This document shows, piece by piece, positions 1 through 8,477 of a stretch of DNA of 64,000 bases. The notes below the pieces were generated by a model. That model worked only from the letters and a program-made list of their open reading frames with translations, did no database searches and was not told the DNA's origin. The stretch's first letter is position 1. Each line of letters starts with the position of its first letter. The stretch comes from Haladaptatus halobius (GTDB taxonomy: Archaea > Halobacteriota > Halobacteria > Halobacteriales > Haladaptataceae). The position numbers were made by a program, and so were the translations under genes. Location: positions 806,001-870,000 of the forward strand of contig NZ_CP085336.1 in the NCBI RefSeq assembly GCF_020618475.1, written 5' to 3'.

Positions 1-105
1 GGCAGGGCCGATGGCGGCCACGGCGGCGGCACCCGTCATCGACTGCGCGAACTCGCGGCGACCGAGTTCTGGTTCGAGAGAGCTGCGGTTGATATTGTCT
101 TTCAC
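1..105 (-). CDS. Tat-exported protein, N-terminal fragment
   Basis: Only the first 35 codons lie in the window; the gene continues past the left edge. Reading from a GTG at 105, the peptide begins VKDNINRSSLEPE and continues into GRREFAQSM and a hydrophobic Ala/Gly-rich stretch (TGAAAVAAIGPA). A paired Arg followed by Phe and a short hydrophobic core is a twin-arginine signal peptide, so the mature protein is probably exported folded, the usual route in haloarchaea. The function of the mature part cannot be seen. The A/T-rich stretch just upstream (106-170) is a plausible promoter. Confidence 0.6.
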   Translation of the reverse strand, partial: MKDNINRSSLEPELGRREFAQSMTGAAAVAAIGPA

Positions 106-227
106 ATCGTTTTATTTCCGAACGTTTATAGAAACCTTATCTCGATTTTCAAGATGATAAGACGCAGAGCACGTCTTTTGGTGGGGTTCGACCCGAAACG
201 TACGAGTGTTCGGGAATCGAACGGACG

Positions 228-599
228 ATGATGCGCGTCGTCCATCGACGCGGCGAAAGCGAACGAACGCTCGTCCCGTGGGTCGAACGGGTCGACACGC
301 TCGGGGCGCGAGTCAGAGGACTCGTTCGACTGGTTAGACGCGACGAGTGCGCACTGTCGTTCGAATTCGAGTCGGTGGACGAACGCCGCGCTTCGACGCT
401 GCTGACACCGCTGTCGCTCGACGTCGTCTGGACGACCGAAGGGGTGGTGACGCGCGTCGCCCGACTGGACGTGTGGACGGGATTCGAGCAGGGGGAAGGA
501 GACCGCGTCTTCGAGTTTCGGGCGGGCGTGGCGGACGGCGTGGAACGGGGTGACGAACTCGCGGTTCGTCAGTCCCAGTCGTCCCGTTCAATGGTGTAA
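228..599 (+). CDS. DUF192 family protein
   Basis: 123 residues matching the DUF192 pattern: a central strand ending LSLDVVW, then a GVVTRVARLDVWTGF segment and a C-terminal ELPAG-like turn (here EFRAGVADGVERGDEL). DUF192 proteins are small beta-barrel proteins of unknown function, often exported; no signal peptide is seen here, as in many haloarchaeal members. Two adjacent ATG codons (228 and 231) could serve as start. The 3' end overlaps the end of the convergent zinc-ribbon gene by 31 bases. Confidence 0.75.
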   Translation: MMRVVHRRGESERTLVPWVERVDTLGARVRGLVRLVRRDECALSFEFESVDERRASTLLTPLSLDVVWTTEGVVTRVARLDVWTGFEQGEGDRVFEFRAGVADGVERGDELAVRQSQSSRSMV

Positions 600-712
600 C
601 CGCCGCACTCGGGACAGACTTGATACTGTACTCCGAACGTGGCACCGCACCCCTTACACTCATAGGGAGTCTCTCGTTCCAAGGACACTCCGAGTCGTCG
701 CATCAGTCTCAT
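569..712 (-). CDS. small zinc-ribbon protein
   Basis: A 47-residue reading frame with two CxxC-type knuckles, CKGCG and CPECG, separated by 12 residues (YECKGCGATFGVQYQVCPEC). This is a rubredoxin-like zinc ribbon of the kind common among haloarchaeal microproteins. The short basic N-terminus (MRLMRRLGV) precedes the ribbon and an acidic tail (ERDDWD) ends it. It is convergent with the DUF192 gene and overlaps its 3' end. The role is unknown; such ribbons may bind nucleic acid or protein partners. Confidence 0.75.
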   Translation of the reverse strand: MRLMRRLGVSLERETPYECKGCGATFGVQYQVCPECGGYTIERDDWD

Positions 713-814
713 GCCCCGCGCTTCGAACGAGGAAAACAAATAGTTCACCAGAGCGGAGTGAAAGTGAAATCCGCCGGGTTGGATTTATCGTCCGGCGGTT
801 CGAATTTCCCGTCC

Positions 815-2173
815 ATGGACAGTTCGAAGCTTTCGGAGACGGACGAGCGGGCGCTGGAGTCGCTTCTCGTCGAGTGGCAGACCGACCATCGCGTGCCGGG
901 CGTCAGCGTCGCGGTCGTGCGCGACGACGAGGTCGTCTTCGTCGACGGGTACGGGTCGCGCGATTTAGCGTCGAACCGACCGGCGACGTCCGACACGCTG
1001 TACGGGGTCGCATCCGTCACGAAGTCGTTCGTCGCGCTGGCGATCATGCGGTTGCAGGAGGCCGGCGACCTCCGCGTGACCGACCCCGTCGCCGACCACC
1101 TTCCGGTCGACCCGAACGGCGCGACGATTCACGACCTGCTGACCCACTCCTCGGGGATGCCCTCGCTTGGCGTCAGCGAGACGCTCATCTCGCGCCGGGC
1201 GGGGTTGGAGGAGGTCGGGATACCGATGGCCGACCGCGGCGACTTTCACTACCACGTCCGCAACGCGGCGGACGAGGTCGCCGACGACCCCGGCGAGCGG
1301 TTCTTCTACTCGAACAGCGGCTACATGCTCCTCGGCGAAATAATCGAAGCGCGTTCGGGGCGGTCGTTCGACGAGTACGCCGCGGACGAGATACTCGAAC
1401 CGCTCGAGATGGCGCGCTCGACGTTCGACGCCGACGAGTTCGAATCGGACGACAACGTGATGACGCCCTACGTGCTGGACGAGGGGAAGCCCGAACCCAC
1501 GGCGCTCCCCGTCAGGGAACTCAGCCACGCGCCGGGCGGGCTGTTGAGTTCGGTGCGCGAACTGACGAACTACCTCCGATTCCAGATGCGCGGCGAGTTC
1601 GAGGGCGCGAGCCCCGTCTCGCGGGACTCGCTCGACGCGATGCACGCGGGGCACGTCGACACTGACGCCGGCCCGTACGGCTACGGTTGGCGGCGACGGG
1701 AGCTCAGCGACCGAACCGTCGTCGGACACAGCGGTTCGCTCGGCGTCTCTTCGTCCTACCTCGGCTTCCTCGCTGGAGGCGATTACGGAGTCGCGCTCGC
1801 CGCGAACACCGCGCCGGATCACGGACTTTCGGCGCTCGGCGAGGGCGTGCTGGCGCTCCTGCTCGGCGCGAATCCCGAAGAACCAACGCCCTTCTTCGGC
1901 CGCCGAAAGCGCCTCGACGGTCTGACCGGCGAGTACGAAGCCTACCGCGGCGTCAAGCGGGCGACCATCTCCCGCGACGGCGAGGTGCTCCGACTCGCGT
2001 TCGAGGGGCCGCACTCGGGCTCGGGGGTGACACTGATCCCCGCGACGCGGGACATCGAGGACGGCGAGTTCTACGCGCTCTTGCCCTCCGGCGAGAGACG
2101 AACCGTCACCTTCGAGGAGAGCGATTCCGGCGTGGACTGCTTCTACGAACGCTGGCGACTGCATCGGGTGTAG
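815..2173 (+). CDS. serine hydrolase, beta-lactamase / class C family
   Basis: 452 residues from the ATG at 815, chosen because the residues before it are not protein-like and MDSSKLSETDERALES is a typical amphipathic N-terminus. The penicillin-binding signatures are in order: SVTK (SxxK nucleophile, near residue 68), YSN (YxN, near 167) and HSG (HxG, near 309). A C-terminal domain of about 100 residues follows, typical of D-aminopeptidase/esterase-like members. There is no signal peptide, so it is probably cytoplasmic. Archaea lack peptidoglycan, so an esterase or peptidase role is more likely than beta-lactam hydrolysis. Confidence 0.85.
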   Translation: MDSSKLSETDERALESLLVEWQTDHRVPGVSVAVVRDDEVVFVDGYGSRDLASNRPATSDTLYGVASVTKSFVALAIMRLQEAGDLRVTDPVADHLPVDPNGATIHDLLTHSSGMPSLGVSETLISRRAGLEEVGIPMADRGDFHYHVRNAADEVADDPGERFFYSNSGYMLLGEIIEARSGRSFDEYAADEILEPLEMARSTFDADEFESDDNVMTPYVLDEGKPEPTALPVRELSHAPGGLLSSVRELTNYLRFQMRGEFEGASPVSRDSLDAMHAGHVDTDAGPYGYGWRRRELSDRTVVGHSGSLGVSSSYLGFLAGGDYGVALAANTAPDHGLSALGEGVLALLLGANPEEPTPFFGRRKRLDGLTGEYEAYRGVKRATISRDGEVLRLAFEGPHSGSGVTLIPATRDIEDGEFYALLPSGERRTVTFEESDSGVDCFYERWRLHRV

Positions 2174-2242
2174 CGGGCCGGCATCGTTTCGGGGTATCCC
2201 GGGAGCCGTCGCCTTCATCGACTTCGGGCTCGAACGTGAACC

Positions 2243-2698
2243 GTGACGCGAGAGATACAGGTCGAGACGGAGGTCGACGCGCCGCCGCGAACCGTCTGGG
2301 GGGTTCTCACCGACCTTCCGGCGTACCGGGAGTGGAATCCGCACATCACGGACGCGAGCGGCGACCTCCGCGAGGGTTCGACCGTTGAGATTCGAGTTCG
2401 ATCGGGGCGGTCGCGGAGCCGGACGATGCCCGTCACTGTCGCCGCGATGACTCCTGAGCGACGACTTCAGTGGGTTGGGCAGGTTCTCTCGTCGCGGCTG
2501 TTCGAGGGTCGACACACGTTCGAACTCGAACCACTTGACGACGACCGAACTCGGTTCGTCAACCGCGAGCGCCTCTCGGGACTACTCGTCCCCTTCGTCG
2601 TGGCCGACGACGCTCGTCGGGGGTACGAGGCCATGAATCGGGCGCTCTCGGAGCGAGCGAAGCGCCGCTTCGAGAGCGAAGCCGACTCGGAGCTGTGA
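2243..2698 (+). CDS. SRPBCC (START-like) domain protein
   Basis: 151 residues starting at GTG 2243. The opening strand ends VDAPPRTVWGVLTDLPAYREWNP-like, the classic SRPBCC beginning (strand, VW helix, then YxxWNP), followed by strands ending in WVGQ and a FELEPL strand. The long C-terminal helix (ARRGYEAMNRALSERAKRR) closes the hydrophobic pocket. Such proteins bind lipophilic ligands; many haloarchaeal members are uncharacterised polyketide-cyclase-like proteins. It lies 69 bases after the serine hydrolase and may be cotranscribed with it. Confidence 0.85.
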   Translation: MTREIQVETEVDAPPRTVWGVLTDLPAYREWNPHITDASGDLREGSTVEIRVRSGRSRSRTMPVTVAAMTPERRLQWVGQVLSSRLFEGRHTFELEPLDDDRTRFVNRERLSGLLVPFVVADDARRGYEAMNRALSERAKRRFESEADSEL

Positions 2699-2712
2699 CC
2701 GGAATCGAGCGA

Positions 2713-3129
2713 CTAACAGTCGGAGATACCGGCTCTCCAGACCGAAAGGCCGCCCGACTCCGTGATTCGAATCTCGCTGGCGAAGCAGTCACCCCTGTCC
2801 ACGGGTTCTAACGGCGCATCTTCCCACTCCTCCTCGTCCACGAACTTCATTCGCAGTTCGTACACTGCGGGTTCGAGGTCGACGTCGTCCACGACGAGCG
2901 CGAGCGAATCGTCACTGGTTCCCACTCGTTCGACGGACAGCGTCTCGCTGACCATCGTCTCGCCCTCGCGAACGACCTCGATGTCGACCGTGTGTGGCTC
3001 GTCGTCCAGGTTTCGGACGACGATGTACTCCAGATTCACCTTCGGTTTCGATTCGCCGAAGACGTTGCAACCCGAAAGGAACCCCGTCGACCCGCAGAGC
3101 GCACCCGCGAGAAAGCGTCGGCGATGCAT
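2713..3129 (-). CDS. Tat lipoprotein, small beta-sandwich-like
   Basis: 138 residues. The N-terminus MHRRRFLAGALCG followed by FLSGC carries both a twin-arginine motif and a lipobox Cys at residue 21, so it should be exported by Tat and lipid-anchored. The mature part alternates short strands: a NLDDEPHTVDIEV segment, then a YELRM strand. It ends in a Cys (GISDC). A related lipoprotein, frameshifted, sits at 63210-63580 and shares the DDEPHT motif and the terminal Cys-containing tail. Function unknown. Confidence 0.8.
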   Translation of the reverse strand: MHRRRFLAGALCGSTGFLSGCNVFGESKPKVNLEYIVVRNLDDEPHTVDIEVVREGETMVSETLSVERVGTSDDSLALVVDDVDLEPAVYELRMKFVDEEEWEDAPLEPVDRGDCFASEIRITESGGLSVWRAGISDC

Positions 3130-3412
3130 GATGACGGTCGATTGGTCTCTCAGGCGGCTATTTTCGTCTGTTAGTTAGGGGCTAATTAGACGGGAAATCG
3201 ACGTGACGGGTGTGAACACTCTGAGGGCCGAAGTCTTGGCGGTCGTTCCGCGTTCGCGTTCGACGCACGGCGAGCGAACACGGGAACGAGTCCGGTTGCC
3301 GCGCGTCCGGTCGGTTGACACGGTTCTCGGGGGAACGAGCCCCGACGTCGCTCCCCGATCATTAGTTACTCCGGACGGGAAAAGGAGATTATGACCAGTT
3401 CCTCGAAACCGC

Positions 3413-4135
3413 TCAGTCGGCGTCGATAGCGTCGCGCACGCGGTCGGGAAGCGTCGTGACGACGGCGTTCCCCGCGCGCTCTCGCTCCACGAGTCCGTCG
3501 TCCGCGAGGCGTTCCAAGTGGTACGAGACGGTACCCGGTGTCCGGTTGAGCGCGTCGGCGAGTTCCGAGACACTGACCGGGCCGTCTCGGGCGACGGTTT
3601 CGAGCAGCGTGGCCGTCGAATCGTCGGACAGCGACGCGGCTAGTTCGGGGTCGTCGTCATCGGCGGGGTAGGCGCGACGCTTCCCGCGAACTCGCGCCGT
3701 TTCGACCAGTCGTTCTTCCTTGAGGATTCGGACGTGATACCGAACCGTCGAGCGGGGAATCGCGGTTCGGTCGCTGAGCGCCGACAGGGAGAGACCGGGG
3801 TCGTCGACGATGGCATCGTGTACCGCCGACCGCGTCACGTTGTCGAGTGGGTTCGAACCGTCGTACCGACTGTAGCTTCGGACGATGGTCGAACTCGCCG
3901 TCGCGTCCAGTTCGGCGTACTCCAGCGACTCCACCAGCGACCCAGGGTAGTGGAACTGCGTTTCCGCACCGTCCGGGACGTCGATGGTTCTGAGTTCGGT
4001 ATCCGCGCCGTCTGCCGGCGTCGCGTGTCGGGCGGGCGCGTTCGCGCTGGCGGGAAGCACGAACGCGAGGGGCACGGTGGCGACGACGAGGAAGACGACG
4101 AACGCCGCGACGACTCGCTGGTTGTGTCGGTGCAT
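3413..4135 (-). CDS. predicted regulator with N-terminal membrane segment and two winged-helix domains
   Basis: 240 residues. Residues about 8-30 form a hydrophobic segment after a basic start (MHRHNQR), either a signal peptide or an anchor. After an 70-residue acidic linker come two winged-helix modules: about 100-148 (IPRSTVRYHVRILKEERLVE) and about 180-225 (TPGTVSYHLERLADDGLVE). Many haloarchaeal sensors have an external domain, a membrane helix and then such HTH domains; here no second helix is visible, so how the HTH domains reach the cytoplasm is unclear. A regulator role is inferred from fold only. Confidence 0.75.
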   Translation of the reverse strand: MHRHNQRVVAAFVVFLVVATVPLAFVLPASANAPARHATPADGADTELRTIDVPDGAETQFHYPGSLVESLEYAELDATASSTIVRSYSRYDGSNPLDNVTRSAVHDAIVDDPGLSLSALSDRTAIPRSTVRYHVRILKEERLVETARVRGKRRAYPADDDDPELAASLSDDSTATLLETVARDGPVSVSELADALNRTPGTVSYHLERLADDGLVERERAGNAVVTTLPDRVRDAIDAD

Positions 4136-4326
4136 GGTACGATTTCCTTTCAGAGTTTTCTGAGACGCATGGTGGGCACCGAACGGTTATCGCTCTTATG
4201 GTGCGATTCGTCTCGTTACAATCGAACCGAAGTCTGATATCGTCGGATATCCACTATACTCGGCTGTGAACGACCTATTTCGCTTCGACCATCGGAATCC
4301 GATAACTGGTTCGAGATGTCATCGTC

Positions 4327-5340
4327 CTACTCGGCGATTCGGTCGCCCGCGTCGAGACCGGAGCGAAGTGCGAGGTGAACTTGACCGTCGCCTTCGGCCC
4401 AGTCGCCGGCGAATCGGAGATTCCGGTCTTCGGCCCGACGGAGAAGATCTCCGTTGGCACCCGAATTCGGCAGGGCGTCCCGCCAACGGATGACGTCGAA
4501 CCAGTCCGGGGCCGCCAGCGCGTGGTCGGAGAGGAGGTCTGCGGCGCTGTCCGCCACCGACGCGGCGATATCGGAGTCGTCGCGGTCATAGTGCTCCGCC
4601 GACCAACCCGGGGCCATCTGGACGACGAGGAGGCTTTCCCCGGCGGGCACGTGTCCCGGTTTGCAGGACTCGCGGCCCACCCAGCCAACGTCGTGCGCCT
4701 TGTCGGCGTTCACCAGCGCGTAGTACGGTCGGTCGAGTTCGAAAGGGTAGTGGAGCGCGACGGACAGAATCGTTCGGTACGGAACGTGGCCGACGTGTTC
4801 TCGGAGTTCCCGACCCAGGTCGTCGTCCCAATCCGCGGCATCGAGTAACGACGCGGTAATCGGGGCCGGGGGCGTGAGCACCAGTTCGTCCCACGGACTG
4901 AACTCGTTCCCCTCGGCATCTTCGACGCTCCATCGCTCGTCGCGGCGGAGGGTCGTGATTCGAGCGTCGGTTTGGACGGACGCACCGCTCGCGGAGAGCA
5001 GTCGCTCGCCGAGCGTTTCGATGCCGTCCCGGTACGTCCACTTCGGCGCGTCCTCGTCCCGCCCCTCCGAAATCGTCTCGTCCGCGTCGAACGTCCAGAC
5101 CGACCCCGCGACTTCGACCGCGTCGTCCGAGAGCTCTCGGACGACGCGGGAGACGCGCTCGTCGTCGCTTTTGACGTAGTTCGCTCCGGTATCGTAGACG
5201 CACCCGGCCTGCGCACCAGTGGCGGCACGACCGCCTACGCGGTCGGTTCGTTCGAAGAGGGTTACGTCCGCGTCGTCGCGCAGCGCGTACGCGACGCCGA
5301 GTCCGGCGACGCCAGCGCCGACGACGGCGACGTTGGTCAC
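4327..5340 (-). CDS. NAD(P)/FAD-dependent oxidoreductase (amine oxidase / renalase-like)
   Basis: 337 residues starting at GTG 5340. The N-terminus VAVVGAGVAGLGVAYAL is a Rossmann dinucleotide-binding motif (GxGxxG), followed by an acidic-basic ER dipeptide (residue about 31) and GGRAATG, the second FAD contact of the amine oxidase family. The C-terminus LRFAGDWAEG...VHLALRSGLDAG is the usual FAD-binding tail. Renalase-like flavoproteins of this length oxidise small amines or nicotinamide isomers; substrate not predictable. Start is one base after the stop of a small acidic gene, suggesting translational coupling. Confidence 0.85.
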   Translation of the reverse strand: MTNVAVVGAGVAGLGVAYALRDDADVTLFERTDRVGGRAATGAQAGCVYDTGANYVKSDDERVSRVVRELSDDAVEVAGSVWTFDADETISEGRDEDAPKWTYRDGIETLGERLLSASGASVQTDARITTLRRDERWSVEDAEGNEFSPWDELVLTPPAPITASLLDAADWDDDLGRELREHVGHVPYRTILSVALHYPFELDRPYYALVNADKAHDVGWVGRESCKPGHVPAGESLLVVQMAPGWSAEHYDRDDSDIAASVADSAADLLSDHALAAPDWFDVIRWRDALPNSGANGDLLRRAEDRNLRFAGDWAEGDGQVHLALRSGLDAGDRIAE

Positions 5341-5341
5341 G

Positions 5342-5473
5342 TCACTCTCCCTCGTTTTTCCCGTTCACCTCGGTCGCCTCACTCCCTTCGTCCTCGTCTT
5401 CTTCGTTCTCCTCGTCCGGCGCCGCGTCGTCCAGTTCGTCCTCGATGAACGTGTCGTCTCCCGGTATCGGCAT
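5342..5473 (-). CDS. small acidic protein
   Basis: 43 codons from ATG 5473, reading MPIPGDDTFIEDELDDAA and then a Glu/Asp-rich run with a short Asn/Gly/Lys tail. It ends one base before the GTG start of the FAD oxidoreductase on the same strand, so the two are probably one transcript. Very acidic composition suits a soluble halophilic protein but could also arise by chance in a GAG/GAC-rich frame; no family is recognised. Confidence 0.5.
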   Translation of the reverse strand: MPIPGDDTFIEDELDDAAPDEENEEDEDEGSEATEVNGKNEGE

Positions 5474-5634
5474 GGCTGGTCACTCGGCCGAGACTTGAAC
5501 GCTAGCGGAAATAGTGGTTGTGGCGTCCGAGGGTTTACGTATGAAGCCGGAACCAAACCCGTCAGCGGTTCACACCGACCCGACGAGTGATGCAAAAGTT
5601 GAAGGAACATCTGTCGATATCAGTATGCAAGAAA

Positions 5635-7338
5635 ATGGACAACGAACAACATCTGTCGGTGGGGCACCTCGTCTCCGATGGCCCCGAAGTGACGATTCCG
5701 GTGGTCGAAATCCTGACGGGGCGCGGCTTCGTCACCGGAAAATCGGGGTCTGGCAAGTCGAACACCGCGTCCGTCATCGTGGAGCAACTGCTGGACGCGG
5801 GCTACCCGGTCGCCATAATCGACGCGGACGGTGAGTACTACGGCTTGAAAGAGGAGTACGAACTCCTGCACGTCGGCGCGGACGAGGAGTGCGACATCCA
5901 GGTTGGGGCCGAACACGCCGAGAAGGTGGCGTCACTCGCACTCGAACAGAACGTCCCCATCATCGTGGACGTGTCGGGCTATCTGGACGACGACGAGGCC
6001 GACGAGCTCATCCGCGAGACGGCCCGCCACCTGTTCGCCAAGGAGAAGAAGCTGAAAAAGCCGTTCCTGCTGGTGGTCGAGGAGTGCCACGAGTATATTC
6101 CGGAAGGCGGCGGGATGGGCGAGACGGGCAAGATGCTCATCAAGGTCGGCAAGCGCGGACGGAAACACGGATTGGGCGTCATGGGCATCAGCCAGCGCCC
6201 CGCCGACGTGAAAAAAGATTTCATCACGCAGGCGAACTGGTTGGTCTGGCATCGCCTCACGTGGGAGAACGACACGAAGGTCGTCAGCCGCATCGTCGGC
6301 GACGAGTACGGCGAGACCGTGCCCGACCTGAACGCCGGCGAAGGGTTCGTCCAGACGGACTGGACCGACGGCGGAATCCGACGGGTGCAGTTCGACCGCA
6401 AGCGAACCTTCGACGCGGGCGCGACGCCCGGACTGGACGATTTCGAGCGTCCGGAACTCAAGTCGGTCAGCGATGCGCTGATGGGAGATCTGGAGGAGAT
6501 AACGGAGCTAAAAGAACAGGAACACGACCGAGTCGCCCAACTCGAAAGCCAACTGGAGCGCAAGCAAGAACGGATCGCGGAACTGGAGAGCGAACTCCAG
6601 ACGGCGCGGGACGTGTCTGCCGCCGCGCGGAAGATGGCGAACGCGCTCGCACACGGTGACGTAGGCGGCCCGGAGGACTTCGAACGGCGACTTCACGAGA
6701 AGAACGAACGAATCCACGAACTCGAAAACCGAGTGTCGGAACTGGCGAACGACCAGACCGATCTGGGCGCATTCGAAGCGAGGGAAGGAGGGTTCGACGA
6801 CGAGAAATCGGAAGAGACGGTCGAACCGGAGGAACGTCACGACGCCGAGGAGTCGGCGGACGACGAAGAGGCGGTGGACTCGGAAGTCGAAACGGAGCAC
6901 GAAGACGAACCCGACGGCGAAGACCCGGTCGAAGCCTATCAGAAGCGACTCCGCCAGCGGGGCTACGAACTCGGCAGCGCCGTCTCGGGGGAGCCGATTC
7001 CCGAATCGGCGTCGCTCGTCGAACTGGCGAACGCCGGGCCGGTCGTGGTTCGAATCGCCGCCGCACGCCGGGAGTCGCTCTGCAACGAAGACCACACGTG
7101 GGATATCATCGCCGCCCTCGCGTCGAACGGCCCGATGACGGTTCACGAACTCGCGGACGAGGTGACGGCGTCCATCGAGCAGATTCAGAGCCTCCTCTCG
7201 GAGCTCAAAAAGCGGTCGTTCGTCGCGCGCGACGAGGCGCGACGGTACGCGCTCGACCGGGAGGGGATGACTTCGGTCGTCACCGACCCCGATGAGCGTG
7301 CGCACCACAGCGAGCTACACGCCCAGTGGCGGGACTAA
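5635..7338 (+). CDS. HerA-like ATPase with coiled coil and C-terminal winged helix
   Basis: 567 residues from ATG 5635 (an upstream in-frame ATG at 5587 gives a less likely N-terminal extension). Order: short beta-rich start (HLSVGHLV), Walker A GKSGSGKS (35-42), Walker B FLLVVEE (144-150), and a sensor-like SQRP (186-189), the layout of the HerA/DUF87 hexameric ATPases. Residues about 295-380 are heptad-like (AQLESQLERKQERIAELES), then an acidic linker to about 440, and a winged helix at about 490-545 (VHELADEVTASIEQIQSLL). HerA usually works with the nuclease NurA in DNA end resection; no nurA is adjacent, so this is a paralogue of unknown role. Confidence 0.85.
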   Translation: MDNEQHLSVGHLVSDGPEVTIPVVEILTGRGFVTGKSGSGKSNTASVIVEQLLDAGYPVAIIDADGEYYGLKEEYELLHVGADEECDIQVGAEHAEKVASLALEQNVPIIVDVSGYLDDDEADELIRETARHLFAKEKKLKKPFLLVVEECHEYIPEGGGMGETGKMLIKVGKRGRKHGLGVMGISQRPADVKKDFITQANWLVWHRLTWENDTKVVSRIVGDEYGETVPDLNAGEGFVQTDWTDGGIRRVQFDRKRTFDAGATPGLDDFERPELKSVSDALMGDLEEITELKEQEHDRVAQLESQLERKQERIAELESELQTARDVSAAARKMANALAHGDVGGPEDFERRLHEKNERIHELENRVSELANDQTDLGAFEAREGGFDDEKSEETVEPEERHDAEESADDEEAVDSEVETEHEDEPDGEDPVEAYQKRLRQRGYELGSAVSGEPIPESASLVELANAGPVVVRIAAARRESLCNEDHTWDIIAALASNGPMTVHELADEVTASIEQIQSLLSELKKRSFVARDEARRYALDREGMTSVVTDPDERAHHSELHAQWRD

Positions 7339-7499
7339 TGCCACTCCTCGTCGATTCCGGCGTCGCTCTCCGCGTCCGATAACCCCCGCGGCGTCCACTC
7401 GTCGGACGCTAGACAGCGGTAGACGAGGATGCCGCCGACCGACAGCAGCACGACCGTAACGAGGAGTTGTACGAGAAGAAACGCACCGAGGGACGCCAT
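7335..7499 (-). CDS. small single-span membrane protein
   Basis: 54 residues from ATG 7499: a hydrophobic segment at about 5-28 (FLLVQLLVTVVLLSVGGILV) followed by a polar acidic tail (RGLSDAESDAGIDEEWH). It converges with and overlaps the stop of the HerA-like gene by four bases. Together with the two-span protein at 7540-7764 it forms a pair of microproteins on the same strand, 40 bases apart. No function recognised. Confidence 0.6.
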   Translation of the reverse strand: MASLGAFLLVQLLVTVVLLSVGGILVYRCLASDEWTPRGLSDAESDAGIDEEWH

Positions 7500-7539
7500 G
7501 GCTAGCGCTTGGTGCCGCGTCGGCCTCGGTCTTTCGGTG

Positions 7540-7764
7540 TCACTCGTCCGCTTCGGCGGGAGCGCGAAGAAACTGAAACACGCCGGCGACCATCAGTCCA
7601 ACGCCGAGCGTCATGGCGACGAGATCGACGTTGGCTCCGTCGCCGCCGAGTTCCGAGTACGCGAGAAACGCCAGCCAGCAGACTGCCAGTATCGGAAGGA
7701 CAACCGTGGCTCGGCGATTTTCGGATGTTTCGTTCGTCGTTTCGTCGTTCAAGAGTCGACCCAC
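7540..7764 (-). CDS. small two-span membrane protein
   Basis: 74 residues from GTG 7764. Two hydrophobic helices (about 20-36, VVLPILAVCWLAFLAY; and 45-64, LVAMTLGVGLMVAGVFQF) follow a polar N-terminus rich in Asn/Glu/Thr. The start was chosen because a TATA-like element (7802-7807 on the opposite strand) would place the transcription start about 10-15 bases before the GTG; the longer frame upstream crosses that promoter. Function unknown. Confidence 0.6.
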   Translation of the reverse strand: MGRLLNDETTNETSENRRATVVLPILAVCWLAFLAYSELGGDGANVDLVAMTLGVGLMVAGVFQFLRAPAEADE

Positions 7765-7894
7765 TCCAAACCAGCCTGTATCGCCACTGTCTCCCTCACG
7801 GTTATAAGTTTTCGTCAGACTGGGTGATAGTGGTAAAAATTTACACCGAAATTCAGAAAAACCATTGAATACGGAAATCAAAGGACATCGTATT

Positions 7895-8432
7895 TTAGAA
7901 AAGTCCGTCCGGACAGCCCATCGTCGTCGCTATCGTCTCCGTCTTGACCGTGGCGTCGGAATGAACCGCGAAGGCGGTGGTCGCGTGGTTGCAGTCGAAC
8001 TGCGAGCGAGGAACGCGAACGTACGTCTTCCGTCTTCCCCCCGACCGCGATGTCGAGGACGTACGTCGCCGGTTTCCGCAGTTCGATGACGAAGATCGCG
8101 TCGGCGTCGTACCGCGTCTCGTCGGTGAACAGCGACTCCTTCGAATCACTGACCAGCGAGTTCGACCGGCGCGTCAGTTCGAGCGCGATGGTTCGCGCCG
8201 AACTGTCGTTCCAGACCCACAACTGACGCGGTTGAGGGTCGCCGGAGCGTTCACGACCGACCGTCACGACGGCGAACGGGATCGCTCCGCTCTCGACCAG
8301 CGGAGTCGACACGTCCGAAGAGAACTCGTCGGGGGATTCGCGCCGGGTCACGGAAGCCGAACGAGCGGTACATCCCGCGAGCGACAGCGCGACCGCCGTC
8401 GCTCCGAGAAACGTGCGTCTGGTGGAGGGCAT
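7895..8432 (-). pseudogene. Tat lipoprotein with a one-base frameshift
   Basis: The N-terminal frame begins MPSTRRTFLGATAVALSLAGC: twin-arginine motif plus lipobox Cys at 21. It runs through a beta-rich domain to ATYVLDIAVGG and then becomes Arg/Asp-rich and unprotein-like. The adjacent frame carries a natural ending, TYVRVPRSQFDCNHATTAF to GCPDGLF and a stop at 7895. The frames meet at a run of six C (8037-8042); five bases there would restore one continuous reading frame of about 178 residues. This is either a real mutation or a homopolymer error. Function of the intact protein unknown. Confidence 0.7.
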
Positions 8433-8477
8433 TAGCGAGGACGACGACCACCGAAGATAAGTGCTTTCTCTTCGGAA

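Noticed and set aside
5889..7308. Arg-rich frames under the HerA-like gene
   Set aside because: Arg/Pro-rich composition typical of wrong-frame translation of GC-rich halophile genes.
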